Assembly (NCBI RefSeq): GCF_914767665.1
Contig: NC_059501.1
Coordinates: forward strand, 70,220,798 to 70,284,797
Direction of reading: 5' to 3'
DNA length: 64,000 nt
From: Harmonia axyridis
Lineage: Eukaryota > Arthropoda > Insecta > Coleoptera > Coccinellidae
A model generated the notes under the pieces. It did no database searches. It saw only the letters and a program-made list of their open reading frames with translations, and was not told the origin of the DNA. A program made the translations under genes and the position numbers. Positions 48,178 to 59,117 of the stretch are shown here, in pieces; the stretch's first letter is position 1; every line of letters starts with the position of its first letter.

Positions 48178-48453
48178 TTATACTTGAGTGCACAACTTTT
48201 TATGCGAAACATGGACGGCAAGGACAATATATTCTACTGAACGGTCGCTGAAAGAAATTAATTTTCTAGTTTTTGGGTGAAGCCCAGAATTTCGATTTGA
48301 ACATATATTTCCAAGATTGAACTTCGTTGACCAACATCCAACTTCGAAGAATCCATCACATCTGAAAACTTTGGTCATAAGAACCTGGAAATCCTTATAT
48401 GGTGCTGTGACAGTATCGTACCAAATCAGATGGTTCTTTCTGCATAGGAGCAC
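48178..48453 (-). CDS. Unassigned open frame, 91 codons
   Basis: The minus strand is open from 48453 to 48178 in a region otherwise full of stops. The product has six cysteines (LCRKN, RCDGF, GCWST, ICSNR and KLCTQV among others), aromatic residues and few low-complexity runs, which suggests real coding origin. A plausible splice acceptor (CCTATGCAG) precedes it by a few codons, so it could be a last exon. I do not recognise the family and see no upstream exon, so it may also be a transposon or retrocopy fragment. Confidence 0.25.
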   Translation of the reverse strand: MLLCRKNHLIWYDTVTAPYKDFQVLMTKVFRCDGFFEVGCWSTKFNLGNICSNRNSGLHPKTRKLISFSDRSVEYIVLAVHVSHKKLCTQV

Positions 48454-48994
48454 TTCACCTGGATTTTAATTGCTAATGGAAGTATTCTGCTATGTATTTT
48501 GTAATTTCATTCGATATCCAATTTATATAATTTCGTATGCTCCATTTCATTTTGCATTTGAGACATTTCGCTTCGAAGCTATTCATAATAATTTTCATTG
48601 TTGAAATTCAATTGTAAGCAGCTGTTATTCAATATTTCACTCTTAACTTTTTATTACAATTTGAGCAATTTAGTGGATTATTTCATCTTATTAATAAATC
48701 TCTGAAAGTGGATAGATTTGTTTTTGTGTGAGAACCAAAGCCTTTGAAATTGCTTTCTATTTCTAAAAATAGGTTCCGGGCTAGCTACAACCTATTAACC
48801 CCGACCACCTCTCCGACTGAAGCTAGTAAGTAACAGATCTCTGAAGAGAGGAGAAACACTTAATTGGCTACATCATAGCCTTCTTCAACAGTTGAAGACG
48901 GCTATGGCTACATCCTTTGTGTTCGTTTTGGCGTAAACACAGTACATCACTTCTGCTTCAGATGATTCTTCTCAAGTTGATGTAATATTTCTTT

Positions 48995-49700
48995 GAAGCG
49001 TTTGACCGACTGGACCACGGTATACTTTTTAGAAAACTACCTTCCTTTGGACTGACTGAGAGTTCCACTTGTTTTTTCGAATCTTACCTTCAGTATAGAG
49101 ATCTAGGCCTTCTGTTCGATCAGAGACTTTACTTCACGTCCCATGTGCGTACTATTGTTTCGAGTGGCTTCAAAACTCTAGGTTTCATCATGAAAAATTC
49201 AGGATGGTTTCGGGACACATCAGGGACAAATTTTGTTTTGTTCAATGCGCTTGTGAGGTCAAAGATTGAGTATGGATGCGTAGTCTGGAGCCCTGGGTAT
49301 AATGTACACATCAGAAGTTGAGAAAATATACAAGCGATTCTTGAAGTGCGTTGGTTTTAGACTGGATGGTGTTTATCCAAACGTGGTGTACCACATGATC
49401 AGTTGTTGAGTAGGTTCCAAGTTGATTCTCTTCAGCGACGTCGTACCTACTTAGGTATAGGTACTATAGCTTAGAAATATATTTAATTCGTTAATCGACT
49501 GTCCCTATTTGCTATCACTAATTGATCTTCCATGTTCTTAGTGAGCCTGTACGCATCCCAACAACAGTTTATCTACCTTTTCCACGCTCTAACGTCCTTC
49601 TTTTTCGCCTCTGTATCGAATATATCATGACTACATGTCCATTCAGCATATTGTTGATATTTTTCATTGCAATCAATCTGATAGGGTTTATGAAACGAGT
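48995..49700 (+). pseudogene. Jockey-type LINE remnant with internal deletion
   Basis: The plus strand reads AFDRLDHGILFRKLPSFGL, FESYLQYR, then directly DLGLLFDQRLYFTSHV and ALVRSKIEYGCVVWSP. The segment that should hold the FADD catalytic box is deleted between SYLQYR and DLGLLFD. Further right, RIPTTVYLPFPRSNVLLF and DYMSIQHIVDIF resemble the C-terminus of jockey proteins. Several stops. Confidence 0.7.
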
Positions 49701-50279
49701 TCATTTGAAAAGGAGACTCCTCACGGAAAACGAGAGTTCACTTTCGATTATGAAGCTGGACCTTACTCAAGCTTGACACGAGGAATTATAATATTGTGTC
49801 ATGATTTGTCGGGTTCGTTTGAAGGCTAAGGTATAAGAGTTCAGTTGATTCCGATTCAACCCAATCAATAATAATTAATTCTAGCCATTTGAAACACATG
49901 CATACGATATGCTTCTGACGAATCCCAAAACATCCCGACACAATAGTTTCATTCTGCCTTGATAGCTTGAGAGCAAACAGAGATATGTTTCTGTCTTTGG
50001 AGTCACTTGAAATTTATAGGTGATCAATGTTTGGTATGTCAAAATATTAAGATCAATTAATAAATCTTTATTTCAACATATTAAAAAAATCATAAATTAT
50101 ATACAAAAAATATGTATATGTTGATATATCCAATTCAACTCAACTATTGTTGATGAAATTCATAATATTTGCTACATAAGTATAAATATAAAATACCAGA
50201 ACCTTCAAACTGGTCATAAAAGTATACATTACCGGTTAAAACTATAACAATTCAAAAATTTAAGGAAGGTGCTTTATTT

Positions 50280-51578
50280 TCAATCCAAGGGTCTCCAATC
50301 CAAATAATTCTTAGCTTCTGTGACTGTCTTTCCAAATTCATCCATAAAAATTTTCAAACAAATCTCTGGTAGCAATACCTTGAACAAATAATCTGTTCTT
50401 TCATCAAGATTGAAATAATGTTCTAATAATTCCACTAAAAGATTGATCTGGGTATGTTCAAAAACAATAATACTATAGCTATAAGTCAAATCTTCCTCAT
50501 TTAAGTCTCTTCTTGTATCAAAATTTTTAAACCTCTCATGTCTTTCTGATGGTAAACTACCATTTGAAATGTCTGCAATATAATCCAAATTCTGTTGAAA
50601 ATATTCTTTTATCCTATCACTAGACAGATGTTTGCAATCCAAAAGATTTTGCACTTTAGTTGAATTAACCTTATTGGATTTTTTTGACAATAACGTTTCC
50701 GAATTATTGAGATCTTGAAATTCTTGTTCAAATGCTTCCAAAGCATCAGCTCCACTTTTTATTTTGATTTTACGATCAAGTACTTCCTCGAAAGTGGGAG
50801 TTTGAACTCCATATCTTTCAAAAGAATTTCTTTGGCGAAATTTATCCTTCAAACTTTTTGTTTTTGGTCTTTTAGTTTTGATTTCTGAACACTCCATCAA
50901 ACCATCATCATTGAAATTCTCATTTTCTTGGCTGTCTTTTCCTTCCTGCATTGAGATAAGACTTCCTTTGCTTTTGATTTGTCGATTAACTTTAGTTGTC
51001 TTCTGTCTTAAGTTTTTGGCATCACTCAAAGTCTTTTTAATTTTTTCATTTTGTTTTATATCAAATTTGGTCGGTTTGTTTGATATTATGGAATGTGATT
51101 GTTTTTTATGAATTTTAGGTCTTGTTAAATATCTTACTCTAGTCTTTGTTTCACTTCTGATATCATTACAACATATATTGCATTTTTGTCTCGATTTTAA
51201 ATTCATTACTTTTTGGGAAGCAATGAATTGGGATTGTTTTCCACGTGTTTTGGATCTTGTTAAATATCCTCCAGTAGTTTCATTTCTTATATTGCCATTA
51301 ATATCTAATTTTGTTTTTTTGCTTGACCTCGAAGTACCATCTTCTTTGGATAGGATTAAACGAGCATTTGTTTTTGATCTTGTCAAAACCCCTTCGACAA
51401 TTATTAAATTTTCATCAATTACTGACTTTGTGTTTCCTTTTATCGGTTTTTGAGAGATGATGGAATTAGAATATTTTTCATGTTTTTTTGACCTTTTTGG
51501 AAACCCCTTTTTTTTTTCATTTATGTCATGAACATATACTATTTCTTTATTTCTTGGTCTAAGTGAATAAGGACTCAT
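50280..51578 (-). CDS. Basic nuclear-type protein with Y-L-T-R-S-K repeats, single exon
   Basis: A complete 432-codon frame without introns, unrecognised with confidence. It begins MSPYSLRPRNKE. Residues 60-180 carry three spaced repeats of the type VLTRSKT, YLTRSKTRGKQSQ and YLTRPKIHKKQSH, each followed by an Ile/Ser/Lys-rich segment, in a strongly basic, low-complexity N-terminal two thirds that suits a nuclear or chromatin protein. The C-terminal 100 residues look folded (DLTYSYSIIVFEHTQ, LLELYF-like helices, DYLFKVLLPEICLKIFMDE). This end faintly recalls the C-terminus of PWWP/MUM1-type proteins, which I cannot confirm. Candidate poly(A) signals on the minus strand lie at 50273 and 50067. 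It diverges from the STK11IP homologue, sharing an 840-bp spacer. Confidence 0.75.
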   Translation of the reverse strand: MSPYSLRPRNKEIVYVHDINEKKKGFPKRSKKHEKYSNSIISQKPIKGNTKSVIDENLIIVEGVLTRSKTNARLILSKEDGTSRSSKKTKLDINGNIRNETTGGYLTRSKTRGKQSQFIASQKVMNLKSRQKCNICCNDIRSETKTRVRYLTRPKIHKKQSHSIISNKPTKFDIKQNEKIKKTLSDAKNLRQKTTKVNRQIKSKGSLISMQEGKDSQENENFNDDGLMECSEIKTKRPKTKSLKDKFRQRNSFERYGVQTPTFEEVLDRKIKIKSGADALEAFEQEFQDLNNSETLLSKKSNKVNSTKVQNLLDCKHLSSDRIKEYFQQNLDYIADISNGSLPSERHERFKNFDTRRDLNEEDLTYSYSIIVFEHTQINLLVELLEHYFNLDERTDYLFKVLLPEICLKIFMDEFGKTVTEAKNYLDWRPLD

Positions 51579-52420
51579 ATTTTCAATTCCAAAAATAAAG
51601 AATCGTTTATATTTATTAATTTACTGATAGATTTGTTTCCGTTATTTCATCTCTCATTCCTATTGTCCCTTCCTTTTTTATCTGAAAAGTAATATCACCA
51701 TTAGTCATGACAAATTTGTATTACATGTAACACCTGATTTCCTTATCTTACTACTTCAATCCTGAAAAACATATATCTTAAAAGTTAATGAAATGATTTA
51801 AATTTGAACAATAATATAACCTAACAATCTATGGTTTCAGCATAGACCTAATATCATTATCATTAATATGGATATTAAGTCTATGGGTTTCAGACATAGA
51901 CCTATCCATGGATACCACATAGACCTAATATCAAATGTGATATTAGGTCTATGCATAGACCTAATATCACATTGATATTAGGTCTAAATATCACATTGAT
52001 ATTAGGTCTATGGATATTAGGTCTATGATTAGACCCTAGATGTCAAAACAAAAACAAATATTGAGGTTATTATTAGTGACGAAAGTTGCTTCAAGTTATC
52101 ATTATCATTATCATTATCATTATCATTAATATGGATATTAAGTCTATGGGTTTCAGACATAGACCTATCCATGGATACCACATAGACCTAATATCAAATG
52201 TGATATTAGGTCTATGCATAGACCTAATATCACATTGATATTAGGTCTAAATATCACATTGATATTAGGTCTATGGATATTAGGTCTATGATTAGACCCT
52301 AGATGTCAAAACAAAAACAAATATTGAGGTTATTATTAGTGACGAAAGTTGCTTCAAGTTAGTATATGACAATATCCTTTGTGTTTTATTAATGTTGTTA
52401 ATGGAATTATAGTGATTGAA
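51579..52420. promoter_or_regulatory. Shared divergent promoter region with palindromic tandem repeat
   Basis: Lies between the starts of two head-to-head genes. It contains two 263-bp direct copies (about 51836-52098 and 52099-52361) and a (TCATTA)n run at their junction. Each copy holds many ATATTAGGTCTATG units in both orientations. Transcription start sites and TATA boxes are not identifiable by eye. The end of each copy (GAGGTTATTATTAGTGACG, then TTGCTTCAAGTT) may be part of the STK11IP-side leader. Confidence 0.6.
51836..52361. repeat. 263-bp tandem duplication with perfect 30-bp palindromes
   Basis: Every landmark recurs 263 bp later, e.g. CATTAATATGGATATTAAG at 51861 and 52124, and TTCAAGTTA ending at 52098 and 52361. 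Within each copy the half-site GATATTAGGTCTATG is directly followed by its reverse complement, giving a perfect 30-bp palindrome at 51939-51968 and 52202-52231. Several further half-sites lie on both strands. Confidence 0.92.
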
Positions 52421-54567
52421 ATGGAGATTGATGAAATAGAAAATTTGGCCCTATTATTAAAAGGAAATGAAAAACCAATTTCAGAAGGTTTTAAGAAGGT
52501 CTCTCTTACCGTTCATGTATTGGACAAAGTAAATAATCTGGTGAACTTTCACATAAAACAATTAATGATAAATCATCCCACATGTATTGATATAAGCGAT
52601 CAAATTTCAACAGAAACAACCAAAAAAAATATACAAATAATTTTCAAAATGATGCAGAGTATAGCACATCTCAAATTAATTGCAGATATACTGCCAGTTG
52701 ATAATGCAGTTGATATCTCCGAATTTAGAAATTTGCAAGTACTTGAGATACAAAAAGTTGATATCTCCAGAATAATAGGATTGAGTTCTCAAAGATTGCA
52801 TTTGCAACAACTTATTTGCTCTCGAGATTTGGATTCCCTAAAAGGACTACTGGAAGATTGTGGAGGTGATTACTCCTCTAAATATATATGGACTGAACTG
52901 AAGAATTTAGTGTTGCCTTACAACAAATTGACCTCTTTAGATGACAGCTTAGAATGTGTACCCTGGTTAAGTTCTCTAGATCTAAGTCATAATGAACTTA
53001 CAAATGCAGATGAAATTAATTGTTTAAATAATTTGAAGAATCTTAATTTGTCCTATAACAAATTGCAAAAGTTACCCAAATTTTCTGGACAAATTTGCAA
53101 CAGACTTCAGGTAAATTCTAAGTATATTTTCATCACATGTTACAGTTTAATGATTAGGGAAATAACATCTCCTTAAGAGTTTAAAGTTTCAGATGAACAT
53201 GGTATTGTGAGCTATAAATATGCCCTTTGCATTTTAGATAGATATCATCATCTATCATTGTTTAAAAAAAATTATATAATTAATAATTTTTCACCCACTA
53301 TGTGAACATGAAATTAATTCTCATTTTACGAATGGTTAAAATCATATATTATTAGAAAGACATCATATAATAATTTATCTTTCTCTTATTTCAGATTCTC
53401 AATGTTAATAACAACTTTTTAGAGGATATTTCTCCACTGAAAAACTTAGTAAATGTATGTGAATTGGATTTGTCTGACAATTGCTTAATTGATCATATGG
53501 TACTGATTTCTTTGTCTCATTTAGCAGCATTGCATTGGCTCTCACTAGTTGGCAATCCACTATCATATCATTCTAGACATATACAAAATACATGTGTCTA
53601 TCTTCATTCAAACATAGAGCCTCAAAGATTTGTCCTTGATTTCAAGCATTTGAACAGAGGTGATATTAAATTAATTGGAACGTTTCATCCTCTTTTGCAA
53701 AGGTCTAACAGTGAAATATTCAGTGCTTCTGAGGGAAGTAACAAACTCTTAACATCAGTGGACCGATCCAAGAAAGTGAGAGAAGTAGACATTGAAGACA
53801 CTAAAAGTGTTGATAAAGAACCTATTGTTCTTCCTCATTCATATTCATCAGTCGATCATTTAGAAGTAAAAAATCATATTCATAATTTGAGGGAGACCTA
53901 TGGTGAATCCTGGTTAAATTACTACAAAGGGCCTATAGATAAAGATAATTCTATAAATGATTCACAAGATATGAGCGGATTTACTGTGCTGGATGAAACA
54001 AACAGTAACAATGATGAAAAAGAGCCTAATACTGATAACGCAGTTGATGGAGAAGAAATAGAAAACAACATTTATAACACAAATGTAGATGAAACATCTG
54101 AGGATGAAGATATAGAGGTTAATAGTGAAGAATCAATCTACTTGGCCAAAATTCCTGGTGAAGATGAAGACTTATTTGTTGTATTCACTAAAGACAATCT
54201 TACAGAAATCGATTGTACTACAAGCAAAGAACGTGCAAGTTGGGTGCTTAGCACTATAACCAGTTGTGAATTTCAAGATGAAGATCACTGCACTTTACAG
54301 ATTAATTTTGATACATTACGAAAAGATCGTAAACAGCGAACTTATGTACTTCAAATTGATGATGCTGAAAGACTATATAGTTATATCGGTAATTTGATAA
54401 ACAGCAGAGAAAAACCTACTTTGAATAAGGTCCTTCAATGTATGAAATGTTTGAAACAGATTCCCAAAGTTGATGATCTACTAGCTAGTTATAAGGAGGA
54501 GGTTATGCAGTGCCCAGACTGTGGTAGCACCATTCTGGTTGAAGAGAATATCGGGTCAGGAGATTAG
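52421..54567 (+). CDS. STK11IP: STK11-interacting protein homologue (LKB1-interacting LRR protein)
   Basis: Two exons, 52421-53110 and 53395-54567, give 620 residues. Relatives bind the LKB1 kinase and lie in the cytoplasm and on endolysosomes. The N-terminal 100 residues are helical. Leucine-rich repeats follow: LKNLVLPYNKLTSL, LSSLDLSHNELTNA, LKNLNLSYNKLQKL, and, across the intron, ILNVNNNFLEDISPL and CELDLSDNCL, with the cap LHWLSLVGNPLS. Then come LNRGDIKLIGTF, an acidic linker, a PH-like segment (AKIPGEDEDLFVVFTKDN to YIGNLINSRE), and two CxxC pairs (CMKCLK, CPDCG) near the end that could bind zinc. It is shorter than the vertebrate protein. The in-frame ATG at 52379 is possible, but 52421 has an A at -3 and starts MEIDEIENL. 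Assignment rests on the LRR cap and C-terminal plan. Confidence 0.82.
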
Positions 54568-55074
54568 CACATATCTTGTGCATAATAGATCGCTTTGTAT
54601 TGATAATCGATAATTATTGTATAAATGTGTATAACTCCCAAAAAAACTCTATATTTGCTATATTTGTGTGTATTTCTGCTGAAAATATACCCTTCCTCAC
54701 AAGAATTGAAATAATTAAATTGAAATAGAAGATCTCTTGGAAAAAAAATATATTTTATTAGTTTTCTGTAGAATTTTCGCACGTTCAACATCAGAGGGCG
54801 CTTACATCACTGTTCAAATATGACGTCACTTAAATGTCAAATGTGAATGTTAGGGTTGGATTTTATTACAAAAATTATAAATATTCAAATCATGAACGAA
54901 ATGAAATGACTGTAGTAATTAAAGCTGATATTTTACATATTGAGAAACATATCAATCCTAATGGCAAAACTGGAATTGTCAATTTTGAAAGGGCTTCTGA
55001 ATATTTTTTCAGGAATTAATTGAGCATTTGATGGACTAATATTTCAATCATTCCGTACGTAACTGTACTCTATT
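54568..55074. other. Spacer between STK11IP and TMEM138; CRE-like site
   Basis: Contains a perfect TGACGTCA (54821-54828), the CREB/ATF palindrome, about 250 bp before the TMEM138 start. It is a reasonable promoter site, but a single 8-mer is weak evidence. The open frame 54834-55019 has no similarity I can see and probably is leader or spacer. Confidence 0.4.
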
Positions 55075-55774
55075 ATGGTGGACTATTTAACTGGTCGCTA
55101 TGTTCCCATTGTTGCGTTTCAATTAATTCTTCTCATCTCCGACTTGTTGATCAATATAGTATCTATTATTTTGAGATCTTATAATGCACTGATCTTGGTC
55201 TTTTCAGTGTGAGTACAATGCTATAATGAATATTTATGCAATACCAGTTTTTACTGAATATCAGTACTTGAGATACCTACATAATCTATTTATCTGATAT
55301 ATATTTTTCCAGAATTCAAATTTTATGCATCATTTTGGCCTTTTCTACAATTTTCATCCAATTTTTCTCAACATATGTATATCAGGTAAGTTCACACTTC
55401 TTTCATCATTACAGTAATTCCATATTACAATACTTATTTTCTTAGGTTGGACTCATCGAATTATTACATGAAAGATTCAGACATACAATAATCATTTGTC
55501 TCATTTATTTCATAGCAACATTGGGAATAAACGTCTGGTCACTTCTGCTCAGATATAATGAAACATATAAAGGAAACTGGCCCATAGAATTCATTGTGTT
55601 TTATATAGTCCATCGACTTTGTAAGTTTCCTCATTCATAGTTTTCTTTTGAGAATTGAAATGTACTTGATATTAAAAATTTCATTTACTTGCAGTTGCTC
55701 CAGTTTACTATTACGAGTTCAAGAGGTGTTTTCTCCGAATAAGTGACCCACGTTTTTATGAAGATAGTCGTTAA
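55075..55774 (+). CDS. TMEM138: Transmembrane protein 138 homologue, four exons
   Basis: Exons 55075-55208, 55313-55385, 55446-55620 and 55695-55774 with matching phases give 153 residues, close to the usual 160. There are four hydrophobic segments: FQLILLISDLLINIVSIIL, IQILCIILAFSTIFIQFF, TIIICLIYFIATLGINVW and IEFIVFYIVHRLFAPVYYY. Family marks are the TYVYQVGLIELL turn after segment 2, the HERFRHTI basic loop, and the C-terminus FLRISDPRFYEDS, matching the D-P-x-F-Y-x-D-S ending of TMEM138. The family acts in ciliary transition-zone traffic, which in an insect points to sensory neurons and sperm; that expression is inference. The gene is very compact, with introns of about 60-105 bp. Confidence 0.9.
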
Positions 55775-56703
55775 TGATAAATTCCATTCTTAGATCTCAG
55801 GATAAACTATCTCAGAGAATTTAAAGAAATTTCAACATTAATAAAATGTATATTTATTTGTATATTACCTAACATTTTAATTTGAATTGTTAGAACATTT
55901 TCTAGTCCAATGTGATATTTTTTTCATTCCAAAGTAAACATCAGGTATAAGTTTACCTTGTAATAAATGTGATCAAAGATTATATCTATATTTGAGTATA
56001 TCTACCTTTTGAATATAATTAAATGTGAACTGAACATATAAAATTGATTGTTTTATTTTTAGAATTAAGAATGAAGAACAATATGATGTTTTTGAAAGGC
56101 TGAATTGGGTAAGGTAGTATACGAAGATAATAATTATCGTGTGAGAGTTTCAAATTATATTTCCCGATTATTATTTCTCTGTGATTTTTAATCTAGGATC
56201 TTAGATGATCTTCATATTTGAGGTTTCCGTACACGATCAGTTTGGGATCGAATTTCGTTTGTATGTAATTTTTATAAAGATAATATTTAGGTATTCCGTT
56301 GAATTATAGGACTGAAAACCAAAATTTGTATTCTGGTGCAGTTGAAAATATAATCTGGTTTATATCGGAACAAACCTTATAGTCAATCCAATTATTTTTT
56401 GTTTTAACCTAAATAAGCGTAATTAAAATCTAATCATCTGTGAATGAATAGTTCATATTATGCTATATATGAAGCTCAATCAAATGAGAGTATTCAAGAA
56501 ATGTCATATCATGTCGAAATCGAGTGCACACCCGGTAGATAATAATTACTTATAGCTTATCATTCAAAGGTCATGTGGTGAAAGCAACATAATTTGATTC
56601 GTTTAGATTGCCGAGCCCACTGTAGTAGGTAAACAACTCAAACTTTTGAGTCGAGCTCGTTCATCAAACGTGGAATCCATACGCTTCTGCAATCGTTCAA
56701 AAA
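55775..56703. other. Spacer between TMEM138 and FBP; nothing recognised
   Basis: AT-rich without coding signal or clear repeat. It should contain the FBP promoter, but I cannot place a TATA box or initiator reliably. Confidence 0.4.
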
Positions 56704-58922
56704 ATGGATTCTAATTGTATAACTTTAACAAGATTCGTCTTAGCAGAACAGAAAAAAGCACCTGGCGCTACTGGAGAATTGACGCAGCTTTTGAATTCTG
56801 TGCAAACTGCTGTTAAAGTTATAAGTTCAGCTGTTCGAAAGGCTGGAATTACACAACTGTAAGTTAAGTAATGTTAATCACGCTGATAATTAACCGATTC
56901 ATCCAATTTTTGGTATTGTTTTCTTTTCAAAATGTCAATTTCAAGTCAATGTGCATGTTGCCAGTGGCGGGACGTTGACTTGGGCTTTGCAATTATTTCG
57001 ATAAATATTGGTGGCGCTTCTGAACTATTTTTTTCAATAATAAATATCTGAAATCATCGCACAAAATTACTCCATTGAAAAATACATATTAAAATACAAC
57101 CACCTAATTAAAAAATAATTTTCTCTTTAGTTCTTTACATCTCATTACTCAAAACGCGATATACAAAATCAACAATTTTGTATTGATAAGTTGAAAATAA
57201 TTTTTTTATTTAGCTTTGGAACGGTTGGATCCACCAATGTCCAGGGTGAGGAAGTTAAGAAGCTGGACGTCCTAGCAAATGAATTGTTCATAAATATGCT
57301 AAAATCTTCTTATACAGTAGCACTGCTAATTTCTGAAGAAAACGAAACTGTTATTGAAGTAAGAATAAAATATTCCACCATATGACACCATGAGTTATTT
57401 CACTTCAAATTATAAATTCTTCACATTCTCTGAGGGAATGAAGTAAATAAAACCTGGAGTGAAAAGAATCTATAAGTAATGATTTGAATCTTAATATTTT
57501 TTCTCAAACTATTAGGAGTACAACTTTGCTTCCGCAGTTTTGCAATAGATGGCTGTAGCGGTAAGTGGTAGTCGAAATAAATAGATCGTAGATGTCATAC
57601 AATAAGCTTAGGTATTTGTAAACATAACGTCATCGAAATATTAGTCGATTTGTGTCTGCATCATAAAGTTATTCTCGATTAACATGTCAGCTTACGAGCC
57701 AAATTCTCGTCATTTGCGGGAGGTTTTAATTTTCTGCTTCAATATGAAGAAATCTGCGGCTGAGGCTCATCGAATGCTCTCAAATACCTATGGTGAGGAC
57801 GCTATTAGTGAAAGAACGTGTCGAGAGTAGTTTCAACGCTTCAAGAACGGCGATTTTGACGTCGAATACCAGCATGGCGGTGGAAGCAAATTTGTACGCC
57901 TATGTATTTAAAATTTGAGCAGTAACATAAGAGACATTTTTTTTAGATTGAAACAGAAAAAAGAGGAAAGTATATTGTAGCATTCGACCCTCTTGATGGA
58001 TCTTCAAATATCGACTGTTTGGTTTCAATAGGATCCATATTCGCCATCTGGAAGAAATCTGATAATTCAGTACCCACCCTTGCTGATGGTTTAAAACCAG
58101 GAAATGAGGTTGTAGCTGCAGGTAATTTATCAAATTCCTATTAATTATAAGGAAAACCCAAATTCTGCTTTCTTAATAAAGTAATATATCATAGAAGACC
58201 TTTGAATATATAATAATAATAATGAACTATTTAAGATTACCATATATTATTATTATTTTGTTCTGATCAGGTTACGCACTTTACGGAAGTGCCACCATGA
58301 TGGTCATTTCTATTGGATCAGGAGTTAACGGATTCATGCTAGACCCAACAATTGGAGAATTTATACTCACCGATAAAGATATGAAAATTCCCCAGAAAGG
58401 TAACATATACTCAATTAATGAAGGTAATACTCATTCTTGGGGTGAAGCTATCAAAGAATACATTAACAATAAGAAAGATCCTGCAAAAGGAAAGCCTTAT
58501 AGTGCTAGATATGTTGGTTCAATGGTTGCTGATGTTCATAGAACCATCAAGTATGGAGGCATTTTTATGTATCCTCCCACCGAATCTGCCCCAAATGGAA
58601 AAGTAAGTTGTTAATGATGAACATATGTTTTGATTTATATGCTCGCAAATAAAATATATCAGGATTCACTTCTAGAGAAACAACTTTGTAAACAACAGTG
58701 TAAACTATCAATTATTGTTATTTTTAGCTACGTCTTCTTTATGAATGCATACCAATGGCTTTTATTATGACACAAGCAGGCGGTGTAGCTTCAAATGGTC
58801 AAATACCAATCCTTGATATTCAGCCACAAAAAATTCATGAAAGGTCCCCAATATACTTAGGATCTCCAGACGATGTCAATGAAGTTCTGAAAACTCTTCA
58901 AAAATATGAAAAGAGGCAATGA
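56704..58922 (+). CDS. fbp: Fructose-1,6-bisphosphatase, five exons
   Basis: The gluconeogenic enzyme that hydrolyses fructose-1,6-bisphosphate to fructose-6-phosphate in the cytosol with Mg2+. Exons 56704-56858, 57214-57358, 57947-58121, 58271-58602 and 58728-58922 join in phase to 333 residues, the usual length. Seen in order: the N-terminal allosteric region (GATGELTQLLNSVQTAVKVI), STNVQGEEVKKLDVLANE, LISEEN with the metal-site Glu, the signature DPLDGSSNIDCLV with metal ligands and catalytic Asp, MVISIGSGVNGFMLDP, the substrate-phosphate region YVGSMVADVHRTIKYGGIFM, and LLYECIPMAFIMTQAGGVA. All active-site residues I can place are kept. Intron 2 contains a mariner fragment. AATAAA follows at 58935 and 59061; the gene converges on listerin. 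Confidence 0.96.
57512..57910 (+). mobile_element. Mariner fragment, N-terminal transposase, inside FBP intron 2
   Basis: A left terminal repeat (GGAGTACAACTTTGCTTCCG) and 5' leader are followed by an ATG at 57684 opening SAYEPNSRHLREVLIFCFN, KKSAAEAHRMLSNTYGEDAI and NGDFDVEYQHGGG, the helix-turn-helix part of a mariner transposase. A TAG replaces the Trp codon expected after RTCRE. The catalytic domain and right end are missing. Same orientation as FBP and within about 40 bp of the next splice acceptor. Confidence 0.88.
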
Positions 58923-59117
58923 TTCTATAATGAGAATAAAATATAAATTTTTATTAGAAAATATACAGTTTTTGAGAAAATATACATTGTAAATGATTGA
59001 TAATAAGAATACTTCAACAAGAATGATTAATATTACAACCGATTATATACATCATTCACAAATAAAGTTTTGTCTTCTATTAATTTATTGGGTTTCTTTA
59101 ACATTCAAATTCCATTA

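Larger units (their letters stand above)
44159..50279. other. Intergenic region after PLC epsilon; transposon remnants
   Basis: The first 0.8 kb is probably the 3' UTR of the PLC gene (AATAAA at 44556 and 44979). The rest holds a reverse-transcriptase remnant split by a hAT-type element (45950-47340), an unassigned minus open frame (48178-48453) and a jockey-type remnant (48995-49700). A locally GC-richer block at 45520-45800 has no recognisable function. Confidence 0.5.

Noticed and set aside
52081..52130. CRISPR-like array (short repeated TCATTA units)
   Set aside because: Simple microsatellite at the junction of a tandem duplication in a eukaryotic genome; no spacers.
54834..55019. 61-codon frame before TMEM138 as a separate gene or an extra 5' exon
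   Set aside because: No similarity or splice connection; TMEM138 starts well at 55075 with the expected length.
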